NCBI GenBank assembly: GCA_021846515.1
Contig: JAJZWU010000004.1
Location: 33,382 to 97,381 of the forward strand
Origin: Actinomycetes bacterium
Lineage (GTDB): Bacteria; Actinomycetota; Acidimicrobiia; Acidimicrobiales; JAMCPL01
DNA: 64,000 bases
Direction of reading: 5' to 3'
Positions within the stretch are counted from its first letter, which is position 1. The number at the start of each line of letters is the position of its first letter. Shown here piece by piece: positions 45,418-54,479 of this stretch. The position numbers were made by a program, and so were the translations under genes. The notes beneath the pieces are model-generated. The model was given only the letters and a program-made list of their open reading frames with translations, did not search any database and was not told the origin of the DNA.

Positions 45418-47555
45418 TGGAAGCGACAGCGCAAAGCACAACCGAGGAATACTATATAGGATCGGACATTGGAGGTACCTTTACAGATGTAGTTGTACTT
45501 GATGCAACCGGCAGGATTGTCCAAGCCAAATCGTCCTCTACTCCTCCAGAGTTCGACAGGGGATTAATTAACGCCCTGAGTGAAGCTGCTACGTCCCTGG
45601 GTACCACACTGCCCGGTATGCTTGAAAATACCAAAATTTTTGCACATGGTTGTACGGTAGCTACCAATGTTCTGGTTTCACGCCGTGGCGTCAAGGTGGG
45701 GGTTATTACCACAAAAGGCTTCGAAGAAACGCTGGGAATAATGAGGGGGAGTGCTTTTTGCCAGGGATTGCCCGTTGAGGATTGGTACCACAAATCAACC
45801 AACGAACGACCCTTTGAAATCGTAGCATCAAACGATATTATTGGAGTAACTGAACGAACGGACAAGTATGGCGAGATACTGGCTCCCCTGGCCGAAGACG
45901 AGGTACTGGAAGCCGCCGACCGTCTTATAAACAACCATGGATGTAAAGCCATAGCCGTATGTTTTTTGTGGTCTCACGTCAATCAACAAAACGAGAATAG
46001 GGCGGCCTCTTTGATACTGGAGAGATGGCCAGAAATGGCTGTAGATACAAGTTCTTCTACTTTGAAGATTTTGGGTGAATACGAACGCTTCTCCACTACG
46101 GTAATAAGCTCCTACGTCAGACCGGAGTTGGAACACTACACAACCAACCTGGCACGCACCCTGAGTGATACCGGTCTTGGTAAAAGGTTGCTAATAATGC
46201 AGGCATCCGGCGGTTTGACACCGGAGAAAAAGGCTACCTCCAGAGCGGTAAGCGTCCTCCACTCAGGACCGGTTGGTGGGGTAGCGGCGGCAATACAGGT
46301 TGCGTCGCTCTTGGGTGAGACCGAGGTCATTACGGCAGACATGGGAGGTACGTCTTTTGATGTAAGTGTTGTAGCAAATGGGCGTCCTCGCTATGCAACG
46401 CGATCGTTTCATGAGAGACATGTAGTAGCCGCTCCAATGGTCGATGTTGCCTCCATCGGAGCGGGCGGAGGGTCAATAGCTCGCGTGGCCGGTGGAAGAC
46501 TTACCGTAGGTCCGGAAAGTGCGGGCGCCAACCCCGGGCCAGTCTGTTACGGCAGGGGAGGAACCGAGCTCACCGTTACAGATGCAAACCTCGTACTGGG
46601 CTATATAAATCCGGAGTTCTTTCTGGGAGGTAAGATGCCTGTACAGGTAAGGCCATCTGTAGATGCAATGGATAGCCTAATAGCAAAACCACTATCTATG
46701 AGCACCAGTGAAGCTGCTTATGCCATACACAGAATAGCTAATGCACACATGGTTGACTTGATGCGCTTCTACCTAATACAGCGCGGATACAATCCGGCAG
46801 ATTTTACTCTGTTTGTTTTTGGAGGTGCTACGGGATTACATGCGTGCAGCCTAGCGGAGGAATTGGGGGCAAAGGAGGCCATTGTTCCCCTGGCTGGTCT
46901 GGCCACTGTAATGTCGGCATTTGGAATTGCCAACTCGGACGTGCTTCGAGTCACCTCGGCTGCAAATGCCATGCCGTTTCCACCGGAAGATCCTGAGATT
47001 ATCCGATCTTTGTATCTCTCTCTTGAAAAGGAGGCTGTATCGGACCTGGAAGAAGATGGGTTCACGGCTTCACAAATTAACATCGACAGGATAGCCTCTA
47101 TGCGTTACCACCTGCAGCTGACAGACGTGGAAGTGGACATTCCTTCCGGTGACATCAATTCCGGCACCCTAAAAGAAGTAATCAACCGGTTTGATGAACG
47201 TTATGCCAAGCTGTATGGCCCGGATGCCGGCTTTAGGGAGGCCGGACGTGACCTTATGGGTGAGTTTGTACATGCCAGAGGTAGGACCCCGAAGGGGAAA
47301 ATAGACATGTTGCCACTGGAGGGCAGCGACCCATCTTATGCCATAAAAGGCGAACGCGAGTGTTACTTTGGAGACCCAGAAGGTACTACCAGAACCACAG
47401 CATTTTATGACGGCGACAAACTTCAACCCGGAGCACATATAGTAGGGCCGGCCATTCTTGAGATGTCCGGTACAACGGTAGTGATTACACCCAGTTTTTC
47501 AGCTACTTATGATGAATACCGCAACATCCACCTCAATAAAACCAAGAAGGCTTGA
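45417..47555 (+). CDS. HyuA/acetone carboxylase beta-like subunit
   Basis: A 712-residue hydantoinase/oxoprolinase A-type protein with an actin-like ATPase fold. SDIGGTFTDVVVLD is the phosphate-1 loop, ATNVLVSRRGVKVGVITTKG follows, then HSGPVGGVAAA, DMGGTSFDVSVV and VASIGAGGGSIARV. In the acetone carboxylase complex this subunit phosphorylates the ketone (enol) and/or bicarbonate; in other branches it opens hydantoins or 5-oxoproline. The partner gene (next) favours the carboxylase branch. The track start is 45396; ATG 45417 after AGGAAGGAGA is preferred. Confidence 0.85.
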   Translation: MEATAQSTTEEYYIGSDIGGTFTDVVVLDATGRIVQAKSSSTPPEFDRGLINALSEAATSLGTTLPGMLENTKIFAHGCTVATNVLVSRRGVKVGVITTKGFEETLGIMRGSAFCQGLPVEDWYHKSTNERPFEIVASNDIIGVTERTDKYGEILAPLAEDEVLEAADRLINNHGCKAIAVCFLWSHVNQQNENRAASLILERWPEMAVDTSSSTLKILGEYERFSTTVISSYVRPELEHYTTNLARTLSDTGLGKRLLIMQASGGLTPEKKATSRAVSVLHSGPVGGVAAAIQVASLLGETEVITADMGGTSFDVSVVANGRPRYATRSFHERHVVAAPMVDVASIGAGGGSIARVAGGRLTVGPESAGANPGPVCYGRGGTELTVTDANLVLGYINPEFFLGGKMPVQVRPSVDAMDSLIAKPLSMSTSEAAYAIHRIANAHMVDLMRFYLIQRGYNPADFTLFVFGGATGLHACSLAEELGAKEAIVPLAGLATVMSAFGIANSDVLRVTSAANAMPFPPEDPEIIRSLYLSLEKEAVSDLEEDGFTASQINIDRIASMRYHLQLTDVEVDIPSGDINSGTLKEVINRFDERYAKLYGPDAGFREAGRDLMGEFVHARGRTPKGKIDMLPLEGSDPSYAIKGERECYFGDPEGTTRTTAFYDGDKLQPGAHIVGPAILEMSGTTVVITPSFSATYDEYRNIHLNKTKKA

Positions 47556-47627
47556 AGCAATGTGTAATGAAACGCTAACGATGGTTAACGGGTAGCACCC
47601 AAAAAACCGACAGAAAGGAGAATTAAG

Positions 47628-50105
47628 ATGTTAGTTCGTCAATTTGGAACGCCGGTAAACGATCTTCCTCCGGTAGAAAAATTTACAGTGGAGTATACAG
47701 ACAAGACCCCCCCGGTGGACGTAGATCCTGCAACCTATGAAGTACTGAGACACCGGCTATGGTGGGCTTTAATAACCGTGTCAGAGACCCTGAAAAAGGT
47801 ATCAGGGACTATTGTTACCGCAGAAGGCAATGACATGAGCACCTACATATCGCTTGAGGATGGATCTCCAGTGTATCTCGGTCCATACGTGGCGTTGCAT
47901 TCCGGTATTGCAGACCTGCTAATCTCCAGAACCATAGAGACAGCCGGTGACGAAATAGAGCCCGGGGATATGATTTTGTGCAACGACCCTTGGATGGGGC
48001 CCGTACATCAGCCCGATTGCGCGGTGATTGCACCCCTGTTTGTAGACGGTACAATATTTTCATGGGTGGGGGTAACGCTTCATCAGTTGGATATGGGAGG
48101 AATTGACCCCGGTGGCCTATGTCCCAATGCCCACGACGCCTTTGGTGAACCTCACATATATCCCGCAGTGAAGTTGGTAGAACATGGAAAGATGCGTCGT
48201 GACATAGATCGGATGCTCCGGCGCAATTCACGAATGCCCGACATAGTTGCTCTTGATATGCGTTCCATGGTTTCCGGCAACCACGCCGCGCTGCAGGAAT
48301 TGCAGTCACTGATTTCTACATACTCCCCGGAAGTAGTGCGTTCGGTCATGATAGAAATACAGGAAGATGCAAAGCGGCAATTTCGCGAACGACTACAGTC
48401 GCTTCCGAGAGGGCAGTTCAGCGGAATAGATCGTAATGAAGTGGGCGGCGCCGATCAATCATTGCAAGACGACGTTTATGAAGTTCAATGCACCCTACGC
48501 AATACCGGAGAAAAATTGATATTCGACTTCTCTGGTACATCAAAACAGTCCGGTGGCTTTGCCAACTGCGGGTATGGGGGGTTACGAAGTGCATGTCTTA
48601 TGTCGCTTATGGAATCTGCCGCCCTTAATATGCCCTGGAATGCTGGGGTGTCGTCCTGTGTAGAGATATGGACACAGCCCGGAACGGTTAACAACCCCAC
48701 GTGGCCGGCGGCGGTTTCTGATGGAATTACAGAGGGTGCCGTTACTACCGCTTTGGCGGCATCACAAGCCGTCTCGAATTGGTTGTTGGCATCAAAAAAC
48801 ATGAAGGACAGAGCGGGAGCAAACGGTGGAAACTTTCTTGGTAATACCCTTGGTGGTATTGATGAGAACGGAAAGCTGTGGGGCACGCTGCTTTTGGACA
48901 GCCTTGTACAGTCGTACGGGCCTACGTTGAACAGAGATGCCATTGATATGGCTGGGGCTCCCGGAATCCCATATACCCAAATTATAAACGTCGAGCAAAA
49001 TGAACAACACTATCCTCTTTTGTACCTATTTCGCCGAACCGGTCGTGGTACGGGAGGAGCTGGAAAGCACAGAGGGGGTAACGCTATCGAGTTCGCCTTT
49101 ACTCCTCACGGTGTTGATTTTGCGTATCTATTACTGTGGAATCATGGAGCTGAGTTCCCAAACACCGCACCAATGGATGGAGGGCTCCCCAATGGCGCAA
49201 ATCGCTTTCTTGTGGCGTCGGTACCCGATCTGGCTGATCGCATGAGGCATGGAATGTTGCCCCTTGACTTCAATGAACTCGGTGTAAGGGTGGATCACCT
49301 ACCAGCCAAATCCGACCGTCTGATCGTTCCCGGTGACCTTGTGCTCTTTGGTGCACAGGGAACCCCCGGATTTGGTGACCCCCTTGAACGTGATCCCGAT
49401 CTGGTGGCAAAGGACGTCGCAACAGGGCAATACACCGAAGATGTGGCTCGCTGCCTATATGGAGTGGTCCTGACGGAGGCCAATTTGAACGGGGGGGGTG
49501 ATTCAGCAGGTTCTGGAACCACCAATACCCTACGGGCAGACGGACAAGCCACCGAATCCCTCAGAAAGGATTACATCACTGCCCGCCTGGCAGCGTCCAG
49601 ACCGGTAATGGAATTAAACGACATGACTACCTGGATAAATACAGACAAACTGGGATGGGACTCTCTGTTGGACTACCTTTCGCAGGCAGAGAATAAGGCA
49701 GGTGAAACCATACTTAACGGCAACGGCAATCATCCGATTGACACCAACGAGAAAGGTGTATCTAACGGAAACGACGTACTGGTAAGTTATGGAGATTCTT
49801 TGCAGTTGTATTCAAACAAAGACGGTTCCTATGCCTGGAAATGTGCATCATGTGGAAATACCTACTGTGATCATACCGGTAATCCAAAACTGCACTCCAA
49901 TGTAGTGGTGTTGCCATTGAATTCGGTACATCCCTGGGCAAGCACGGTAAGGTTGGACAATCAACGGTTCTTCTGCAGAATATACCTCTGCCCGTCGTGT
50001 GGCCGGTCGTTTGCCTCCGAAATAAGCCGACCGGATGACCCCGTAATTCCTGATGCGCTACTGGACACCGAGTGGTTGGAGGATATTGCACCTGCCGGTG
50101 TCTGA
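47628..50105 (+). CDS. HyuB/acetone carboxylase alpha-like subunit fused to a gamma-like zinc domain
   Basis: An 825-residue protein. Residues ~30-640 are a hydantoinase-B domain with ILCNDPWMGPVHQPD, the W/HQ form typical of acetone/acetophenone carboxylases rather than the NDP-GGTHLPD of hydantoinases. A linker follows, then residues ~730-820: WKCASCGNTYCDHTGNPKL and IYLCPSCGRSFASEI, then a PDDPVIPD stretch. This closely resembles the separate gamma subunit of acetone carboxylase (CxCGxxxCDxxxNxKL ... CPxCG). A natural alpha-gamma fusion is therefore proposed. AAAGGAGAA precedes ATG 47628. It is the last gene of the cluster. Confidence 0.82.
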   Translation: MLVRQFGTPVNDLPPVEKFTVEYTDKTPPVDVDPATYEVLRHRLWWALITVSETLKKVSGTIVTAEGNDMSTYISLEDGSPVYLGPYVALHSGIADLLISRTIETAGDEIEPGDMILCNDPWMGPVHQPDCAVIAPLFVDGTIFSWVGVTLHQLDMGGIDPGGLCPNAHDAFGEPHIYPAVKLVEHGKMRRDIDRMLRRNSRMPDIVALDMRSMVSGNHAALQELQSLISTYSPEVVRSVMIEIQEDAKRQFRERLQSLPRGQFSGIDRNEVGGADQSLQDDVYEVQCTLRNTGEKLIFDFSGTSKQSGGFANCGYGGLRSACLMSLMESAALNMPWNAGVSSCVEIWTQPGTVNNPTWPAAVSDGITEGAVTTALAASQAVSNWLLASKNMKDRAGANGGNFLGNTLGGIDENGKLWGTLLLDSLVQSYGPTLNRDAIDMAGAPGIPYTQIINVEQNEQHYPLLYLFRRTGRGTGGAGKHRGGNAIEFAFTPHGVDFAYLLLWNHGAEFPNTAPMDGGLPNGANRFLVASVPDLADRMRHGMLPLDFNELGVRVDHLPAKSDRLIVPGDLVLFGAQGTPGFGDPLERDPDLVAKDVATGQYTEDVARCLYGVVLTEANLNGGGDSAGSGTTNTLRADGQATESLRKDYITARLAASRPVMELNDMTTWINTDKLGWDSLLDYLSQAENKAGETILNGNGNHPIDTNEKGVSNGNDVLVSYGDSLQLYSNKDGSYAWKCASCGNTYCDHTGNPKLHSNVVVLPLNSVHPWASTVRLDNQRFFCRIYLCPSCGRSFASEISRPDDPVIPDALLDTEWLEDIAPAGV

Positions 50106-50165
50106 TCGGTGTCTGACCCACCACTTGCCAACGAAGGGATGGCCTTCGAAATAAATATCCGACCG

Positions 50166-50582
50166 TTAAAGTTTCTCGAGTAGTTCTTCAACTAGCTTGT
50201 CTATATCATCTCTGATCCTTCTTACCGCATCTATGTCTTTGCCGGACGGATCTTCAACGTCCCAACTAAGATAACGCTTTCCCGGGTAAACGGGGCATGC
50301 GTCGCCGCATCCCATAGTAATGACAATATCGGCCTCTCTGGCATCTGCGTCGGTAAGTAGTTTTGGTTTTGCCAATGACATATCAATGCCGATCTCCAGC
50401 ATGGCTTCTACGGCTACCGGGTTTATCTCACTGGCTGGTGCCGATCCAGCAGAGCGCACATCTACTCGGTCTTTTGCTCTCACTTTCAATAACGAGGCGG
50501 CCATCTGTGATCTGCCCGCATTGTGTGTACACACAAACAACACCAAAGGTTTGTTTTCGGTATAACTGTTACCTTCTACCAC
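50166..50582 (-). CDS. arsC: Arsenate reductase, LMW phosphatase type
   Basis: A 138-residue reductase of arsenate to arsenite. The P-loop is FVCTHNAGRSQMAASLL, with the first Cys at residue 18 and Arg at 24. The second active region is ITMGCGDACPVYPGKRYLSW, holding the resolving cysteines. In actinobacteria such enzymes may use mycothiol or thioredoxin. It begins 2 bp after the dciA stop, so it is the last gene of the dnaA-side transcript. No arsR or arsenite pump is nearby. Confidence 0.92.
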   Translation of the reverse strand: MVEGNSYTENKPLVLFVCTHNAGRSQMAASLLKVRAKDRVDVRSAGSAPASEINPVAVEAMLEIGIDMSLAKPKLLTDADAREADIVITMGCGDACPVYPGKRYLSWDVEDPSGKDIDAVRRIRDDIDKLVEELLEKL

Positions 50583-50583
50583 T

Positions 50584-51066
50584 TTATTCTCTTGTTATCG
50601 ATTTACCAACTACCACTATCTTAATGTGTTCTACCGCCGCGTTGCTTCCTGGACGGGAGTCGTATGAGGCGTCGGCTGGGGGTTCGCCTGCTTTTGGTAG
50701 TTTACTCATCGGACTGCTGGTAGTACTTTGACCACCCGAAAAATTGCTCTTTTCGATTATTTCGTTAATTCTATCTATTATATCGCAATATACAGTTTTT
50801 ATATAAGCTGCTACATTGGTGTCACTGGCTATAATTACCATTTCATTCCCGTGTATGTTTGCAAATGCAACTTTTTCGTTTAACGGCTCTCCCCATATAT
50901 TATTCCAATTAGCCATAATCACTTTTACCAGGTCAAGCTGTTTATCTCCATTGTTTCCTCCCTCCTCAGAAGTTTTATTGATGGCTTTACCTGTGCTTAC
51001 AAGGTGATCGTTACTGTCTTCACCTAGATTCAAGTAGGTATAAATTGATTCTTTTATGCTCCTCAT
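50584..51066 (-). CDS. dciA: DUF721/DciA-like replication protein
   Basis: About 160 residues. The central block VIMANWNNIWGEPLNEKVAFAN followed by MVIIASDTNVAAYIKTVYCDII matches DUF721/DciA (W..I.G..L...... L.V...S..WA..L). DciA loads or assists DnaB in bacteria lacking DnaC/DnaI. The N- and C-terminal regions are Ser/Gly/Asn-rich and disordered. ATG 51066 (MRSIKES) avoids the overlap with dnaN given by the track start. Its place after dnaN also fits, except that recF is not between them. Confidence 0.62.
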   Translation of the reverse strand: MRSIKESIYTYLNLGEDSNDHLVSTGKAINKTSEEGGNNGDKQLDLVKVIMANWNNIWGEPLNEKVAFANIHGNEMVIIASDTNVAAYIKTVYCDIIDRINEIIEKSNFSGGQSTTSSPMSKLPKAGEPPADASYDSRPGSNAAVEHIKIVVVGKSITRE

Positions 51067-51094
51067 TATAAGTATATTAGTATCCGCGCTATTT

Positions 51095-52222
51095 TTAATC
51101 CTTAATCCTAATTGGCATAAGATAGTATTTAAAGTTGCTATCATCAGGAGATGATATTAGGGCAGCATACTTACTATCATCAAACGATATTTCTATAGTA
51201 TCCCCATCCAATACTTCCACTCCGTCGATTACGAAATTGGGATTGAATCCTATGCTAAAGGATTCGTCCCCTTCATATGTTGCTTCTACCTGTTCGTTTG
51301 CTTTTCCCAGTGTAACAGAGTTTATATATAACTCTATTCCTATCTCTGACCAGGATAGGTTTACTTTTGATGTATCGTCTTTTGCCAGTATACTAATCCG
51401 CTTAAGAGAATCGATTAGGTGTGATTTACTTATAGTAATTTTATTCTTGTAGGTATGATTGGTTACCGACTCAAATGAAGGAAACTTTCCATTAACCAGC
51501 CTACTGTATATTTCTATGTTATCAAATATAAAGTTTATGTCTGTATCAGAAACGTTTATAGATAGTTTGTCTTCACCGCTACTGTCGTTATTGGATGAAC
51601 CAATTAGTCTAGCCACATCAGTCAATACTTTTGATGGAATTAGGATTTCGCTATCCAGAATTGAAGTGGTGTCTACTCCGGACATTCGTGCAAATGAAAG
51701 TCTATAGGAATCGGTAGATGTAAATTGCAATTCGTCTGTTAGTGCCTTCATGTGAATGCTTGTCAGTATTGGCCTTGTATCATCTTTAGACGATGCTTTC
51801 AGTATTTGGCGTGTCAGGTTAACAAATGTATTTTTTGGCAATTCAATAGGGTTACCCGTAGGAAATACTATGGGAGGAAATTCATTGATATCCATAGTTC
51901 TAAGTTCAAACTGCATGTTCTTTTCCTTAACAAATAACATACTGTCTACAAGCGAAATTTCTATTGCACCAGGGGGCATAGCTGCTACTATGTCTGCCAG
52001 TAATCTAGATGAAACTACACATGCACCGTTTTCTGAAGACTGTACCCGTACTGAACACCTGGTTGCTGAATCCAAATCGGTGGTAAGTAGATTTAACACG
52101 TTATCCTCCATGGTAATTCGTACAAGGCCGGGTAGTTGGCTGAATTGAGAACGTGTACCACCCTGTCTGGATACCTTCTTCATAGCATCAGCTAAAATAG
52201 ACTGTTCGGCTATTAAATTCAT
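51095..52222 (-). CDS. dnaN: DNA polymerase III sliding clamp (beta subunit)
   Basis: A 375-residue three-domain ring clamp. N-terminus FDS-free start MNLIAEQSILADAMKKVSRQ; TTDLDSATRCSVRV, then RPILTSIHMKALTDELQFTSTDSYRL in the middle domain, and SDDSNFKYYLMPIRI at the C-terminus, the last corresponding to the ..YLIMPVRI end typical of clamps. It lies directly downstream of dnaA with the presumed origin in the gap. Confidence 0.95.
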   Translation of the reverse strand: MNLIAEQSILADAMKKVSRQGGTRSQFSQLPGLVRITMEDNVLNLLTTDLDSATRCSVRVQSSENGACVVSSRLLADIVAAMPPGAIEISLVDSMLFVKEKNMQFELRTMDINEFPPIVFPTGNPIELPKNTFVNLTRQILKASSKDDTRPILTSIHMKALTDELQFTSTDSYRLSFARMSGVDTTSILDSEILIPSKVLTDVARLIGSSNNDSSGEDKLSINVSDTDINFIFDNIEIYSRLVNGKFPSFESVTNHTYKNKITISKSHLIDSLKRISILAKDDTSKVNLSWSEIGIELYINSVTLGKANEQVEATYEGDESFSIGFNPNFVIDGVEVLDGDTIEISFDDSKYAALISSPDDSNFKYYLMPIRIKD

Positions 52223-52447
52223 ATTGTGTATATTCTCCTAAGTAATCTATATTTATATATTAGTAGTAGTAGTAGTAGGTGTGAATTGTGCATTCTTTAA
52301 CGTATTACCTGGTAATTACAATACTTTCACTTTCTCAACCAAGTGTACTGATTGTGGAAAACTATCAGCTTTAGTAATTACACCTTGATCATATGTGTAT
52401 ATACACCATATTATACATAGTAATATCCACAGGTTTACCACCATATT
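52223..52447. other. oriC: Candidate replication origin (dnaN-dnaA gap)
   Basis: 225 bp, AT-rich. An AT stretch (52247-52260) is followed by TAG repeated six times (52261-52278), then TGTGAATTG. Further on are near-match DnaA boxes: TGTGGAAAA (52353-52361), TTATACATA (52411-52419) and ATATCCACA (52423-52431). The order AT-rich / TAG triplets / DnaA boxes is that of the bacterial basal unwinding system. The flanking gene strands also diverge around this region. Confidence 0.65.
52261..52278 (+). repeat. (TAG)6 DnaA-trio-like tract
   Basis: Six perfect TAG triplets. Read 3'-5' this is repeated GAT, the DnaA-trio that binds a DnaA filament on single-stranded DNA. Confidence 0.6.
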
Positions 52448-53872
52448 TTAACTGTACTCTTTTATCATTTTAGTTAACATCATAATTTGATTGTATAGTT
52501 CCCGATCATTATTCATATCGTTGGTTATTTTTTCTACGGCATGTATTACAGTGGTATGGTCGCGATCACCAAAATGGCGTGCGATTGCCGGATAAGAGTA
52601 ATCAGTGAGTTCTCTTATGAGATACATAGCCAGCTGCCTGGCGCGTACAAGTGGACGATTTCGTGCTGGACCGGATAAATCTGAAGAGCTGTAACCCAAT
52701 TGTGCTGAGACTATATACTTGATTTTTTCTGGAGTTATTATTTGAGTAGCGGATGTAAATATATCGGTCAGTGTCGATTTGGCCAACTCTATATCAAGCG
52801 TTTTGTTGGTAAGTCGTGCATAAGCAGTTACGCGTGTCAGAGCACCTTCCAGTTCACGTATATTCGTGGTTATATGGGTAGCTATAAACTCGTATACATC
52901 TTGTGGTACCGGTATTGTCAAGTTGTCAAGTTGTGATTTGTTTTGCAAAATGGCTATTCTGGTTTCCAGCTCCGGAGGTTGTACGTCTGTTATTAAACCA
53001 GACATAAACCTACTGCGTAAACGATGCTCCAGGGTAGACAGGGAACTTGGTGGTTTGTCAGAGGTAAATACCAATTGCTTTGAAGCGCCGTATAGGTCGG
53101 CAAACGTATAAAAGAACTCCTCCTGTAACTGTTCCTTACCTCCAAGAAATTGAACATCGTCTACCAGAAGAACGTCGCACTCACGATAACGTTTTTTGAA
53201 AAAAATCTGAGTGTTGTTTCTTATTGCTTCGACAAATTCATTCAAGAATTGTTCTGTTGATACATATCGTATTATACTATTAGTTGTGCTGTGTATGTAG
53301 TTTCCTATTGCGTGTAAGAGGTGTGTTTTACCAAGTCCAGTACCCCCGTGAATTAGTAGTGGGTTGTACGACCTGGCTGGTGATTCAGCTACTGCCATCG
53401 CTGCTGCATGGGCAAATCTATTGGAAGAGCCTATTACAAAATTGTCAAACGTATAACGAGGGTCAAGTTCGTTATTGTCTCGAGATACAGCTATATGGTC
53501 TTGGTAATTATTTTGAATGTCCTGAGTTTCACGTCCCTCATGCTCCCCTGTTTGGATATACTGCAATTCATCGTACTGATTTCCGTTGTGTTGCCTCACC
53601 AGAAGCTGTATTTCAGGAGTACTTCCAAGGGTTTCCTCAACGGCTTTATGTAGTAACGGTAAAAACGCGGATTCTATTTTTGATTTAACAATTCCGCTTG
53701 GCAATGTCAGGATTACGCGTGATGAAGATATATTATCGCATTTGATATTTGCCAACCAGGTTTTCCAGACAGCATCAGAAACCATTGTACGTATGGTCTG
53801 TGTACAAAGTTTCCACAGCTCATCTTGATCACCCAACTCGGATAACTTGGTGCTTGTGTTGATGGTATCCAC
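52448..53872 (-). CDS. dnaA: Chromosomal replication initiator DnaA
   Basis: A 474-residue AAA+ initiator. Domain I ~1-90, a short Asn/Gln/Glu-rich domain II, then YTFDNFVIGSSNRFAHAAAMAV opening domain III. Walker A is IHGGTGLGKTHLLHAIGNY, Walker B is VLLVDDVQFLGGK. The domain IV DNA-binding signature is GDRDHTTVIHAVEKI. GTG start at 53872; the box TGTGGATAC (minus strand of 53865-53873) overlaps that start codon, suggesting autoregulation. Confidence 0.98.
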   Translation of the reverse strand: MDTINTSTKLSELGDQDELWKLCTQTIRTMVSDAVWKTWLANIKCDNISSSRVILTLPSGIVKSKIESAFLPLLHKAVEETLGSTPEIQLLVRQHNGNQYDELQYIQTGEHEGRETQDIQNNYQDHIAVSRDNNELDPRYTFDNFVIGSSNRFAHAAAMAVAESPARSYNPLLIHGGTGLGKTHLLHAIGNYIHSTTNSIIRYVSTEQFLNEFVEAIRNNTQIFFKKRYRECDVLLVDDVQFLGGKEQLQEEFFYTFADLYGASKQLVFTSDKPPSSLSTLEHRLRSRFMSGLITDVQPPELETRIAILQNKSQLDNLTIPVPQDVYEFIATHITTNIRELEGALTRVTAYARLTNKTLDIELAKSTLTDIFTSATQIITPEKIKYIVSAQLGYSSSDLSGPARNRPLVRARQLAMYLIRELTDYSYPAIARHFGDRDHTTVIHAVEKITNDMNNDRELYNQIMMLTKMIKEYS

Positions 53873-53895
53873 AGCTTTTCAACTCTTGTGGAAAA
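53865..53895 (-). promoter_or_regulatory. DnaA-box-like pair at the dnaA start
   Basis: GTATCCACA (53865-53873) and TGTGGAAAA (53887-53895) each differ by one base from TTATCCACA or its complement. They flank the GTG start of dnaA. Confidence 0.5.
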
Positions 53896-54258
53896 CGTAC
53901 TTTGGTATTCCCAAAACCACCCTAAACATGTCAAACCATGACACAAAATCGACACCCTTGTATGTATCGTAGAAACGTCTGAAAATATTAATATTCACAT
54001 GTTGGAAGTTACACCACCTGAGACCGACTTGCTAGCGGATCGTTAAAATCACCGTGTAACTGGCAAAATACCATGCTGTCGTTTATCTTGGATAACGTTC
54101 TATGGACGGGCAAGAACAAAAACCCGTACTGCCCGCGATGGGTGTTTATTTCTGGTATAGTGAAACAGTGTGCCGAGAGCATACCGGGTGCTATAATTTT
54201 GGCTCCCGTTGGTACTGTAAGAAGTGGTATATATTTTAGATTAAAGGCAAGACATAGT
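53873..54258. other. Gap between dnaA and rpmH
   Basis: About 386 bp. It holds the two DnaA-box-like sites next to dnaA, an AT-rich patch (AATATTAATATT, near 53980), and TATAAT at 54192-54197 as a possible rpmH -10 without a clear -35. The ORF-track extension from 54073 is only the open frame upstream of rpmH. No other gene is seen. Confidence 0.5.
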
Positions 54259-54405
54259 ATGAAAAGAACTTATCAGCCAAAGACACGCCGCAGGTTGCGA
54301 AAGCATGGATTTAGACACAGGATGGCAACAAAGGCCGGAAGACGCATTCTTCAAAGCAGAAGACTGAAGGCCAGAAAAAAGTTAACGGTCCAACGAGCAG
54401 CGTAA
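54259..54405 (+). CDS. rpmH: 50S ribosomal protein bL34
   Basis: A 48-residue basic protein: [19 protein letters not shown] and [20 protein letters not shown] are the invariant bL34 segments. ATG 54259 is the family start; the longer track ORF from 54073 is spurious. It is first of the rpmH-rnpA-yidD-yidC-jag-rsmG set. Confidence 0.97.
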   Translation: MKRTYQPKTRRRLRKHGFRHRMATKAGRRILQSRRLKARKKLTVQRAA

Positions 54406-54479
54406 AAATTGGTGCAGTAAGCGACCAAGCTACCTTCAGACAGCTTCTGCGCGGCGCCAGAGCTATAAAGCCAGGAGTA

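Noticed and set aside
52261-52278. (TAG)6 as a simple microsatellite of no function
   Set aside because: Possible, but its position beside AT-rich DNA in the dnaA-dnaN gap and its orientation fit a DnaA-trio better, so it is kept as a finding.
54073-54258. Extended N-terminus of rpmH in the ORF track
   Set aside because: bL34 always starts at MKRTYQP; the upstream part is simply open frame.
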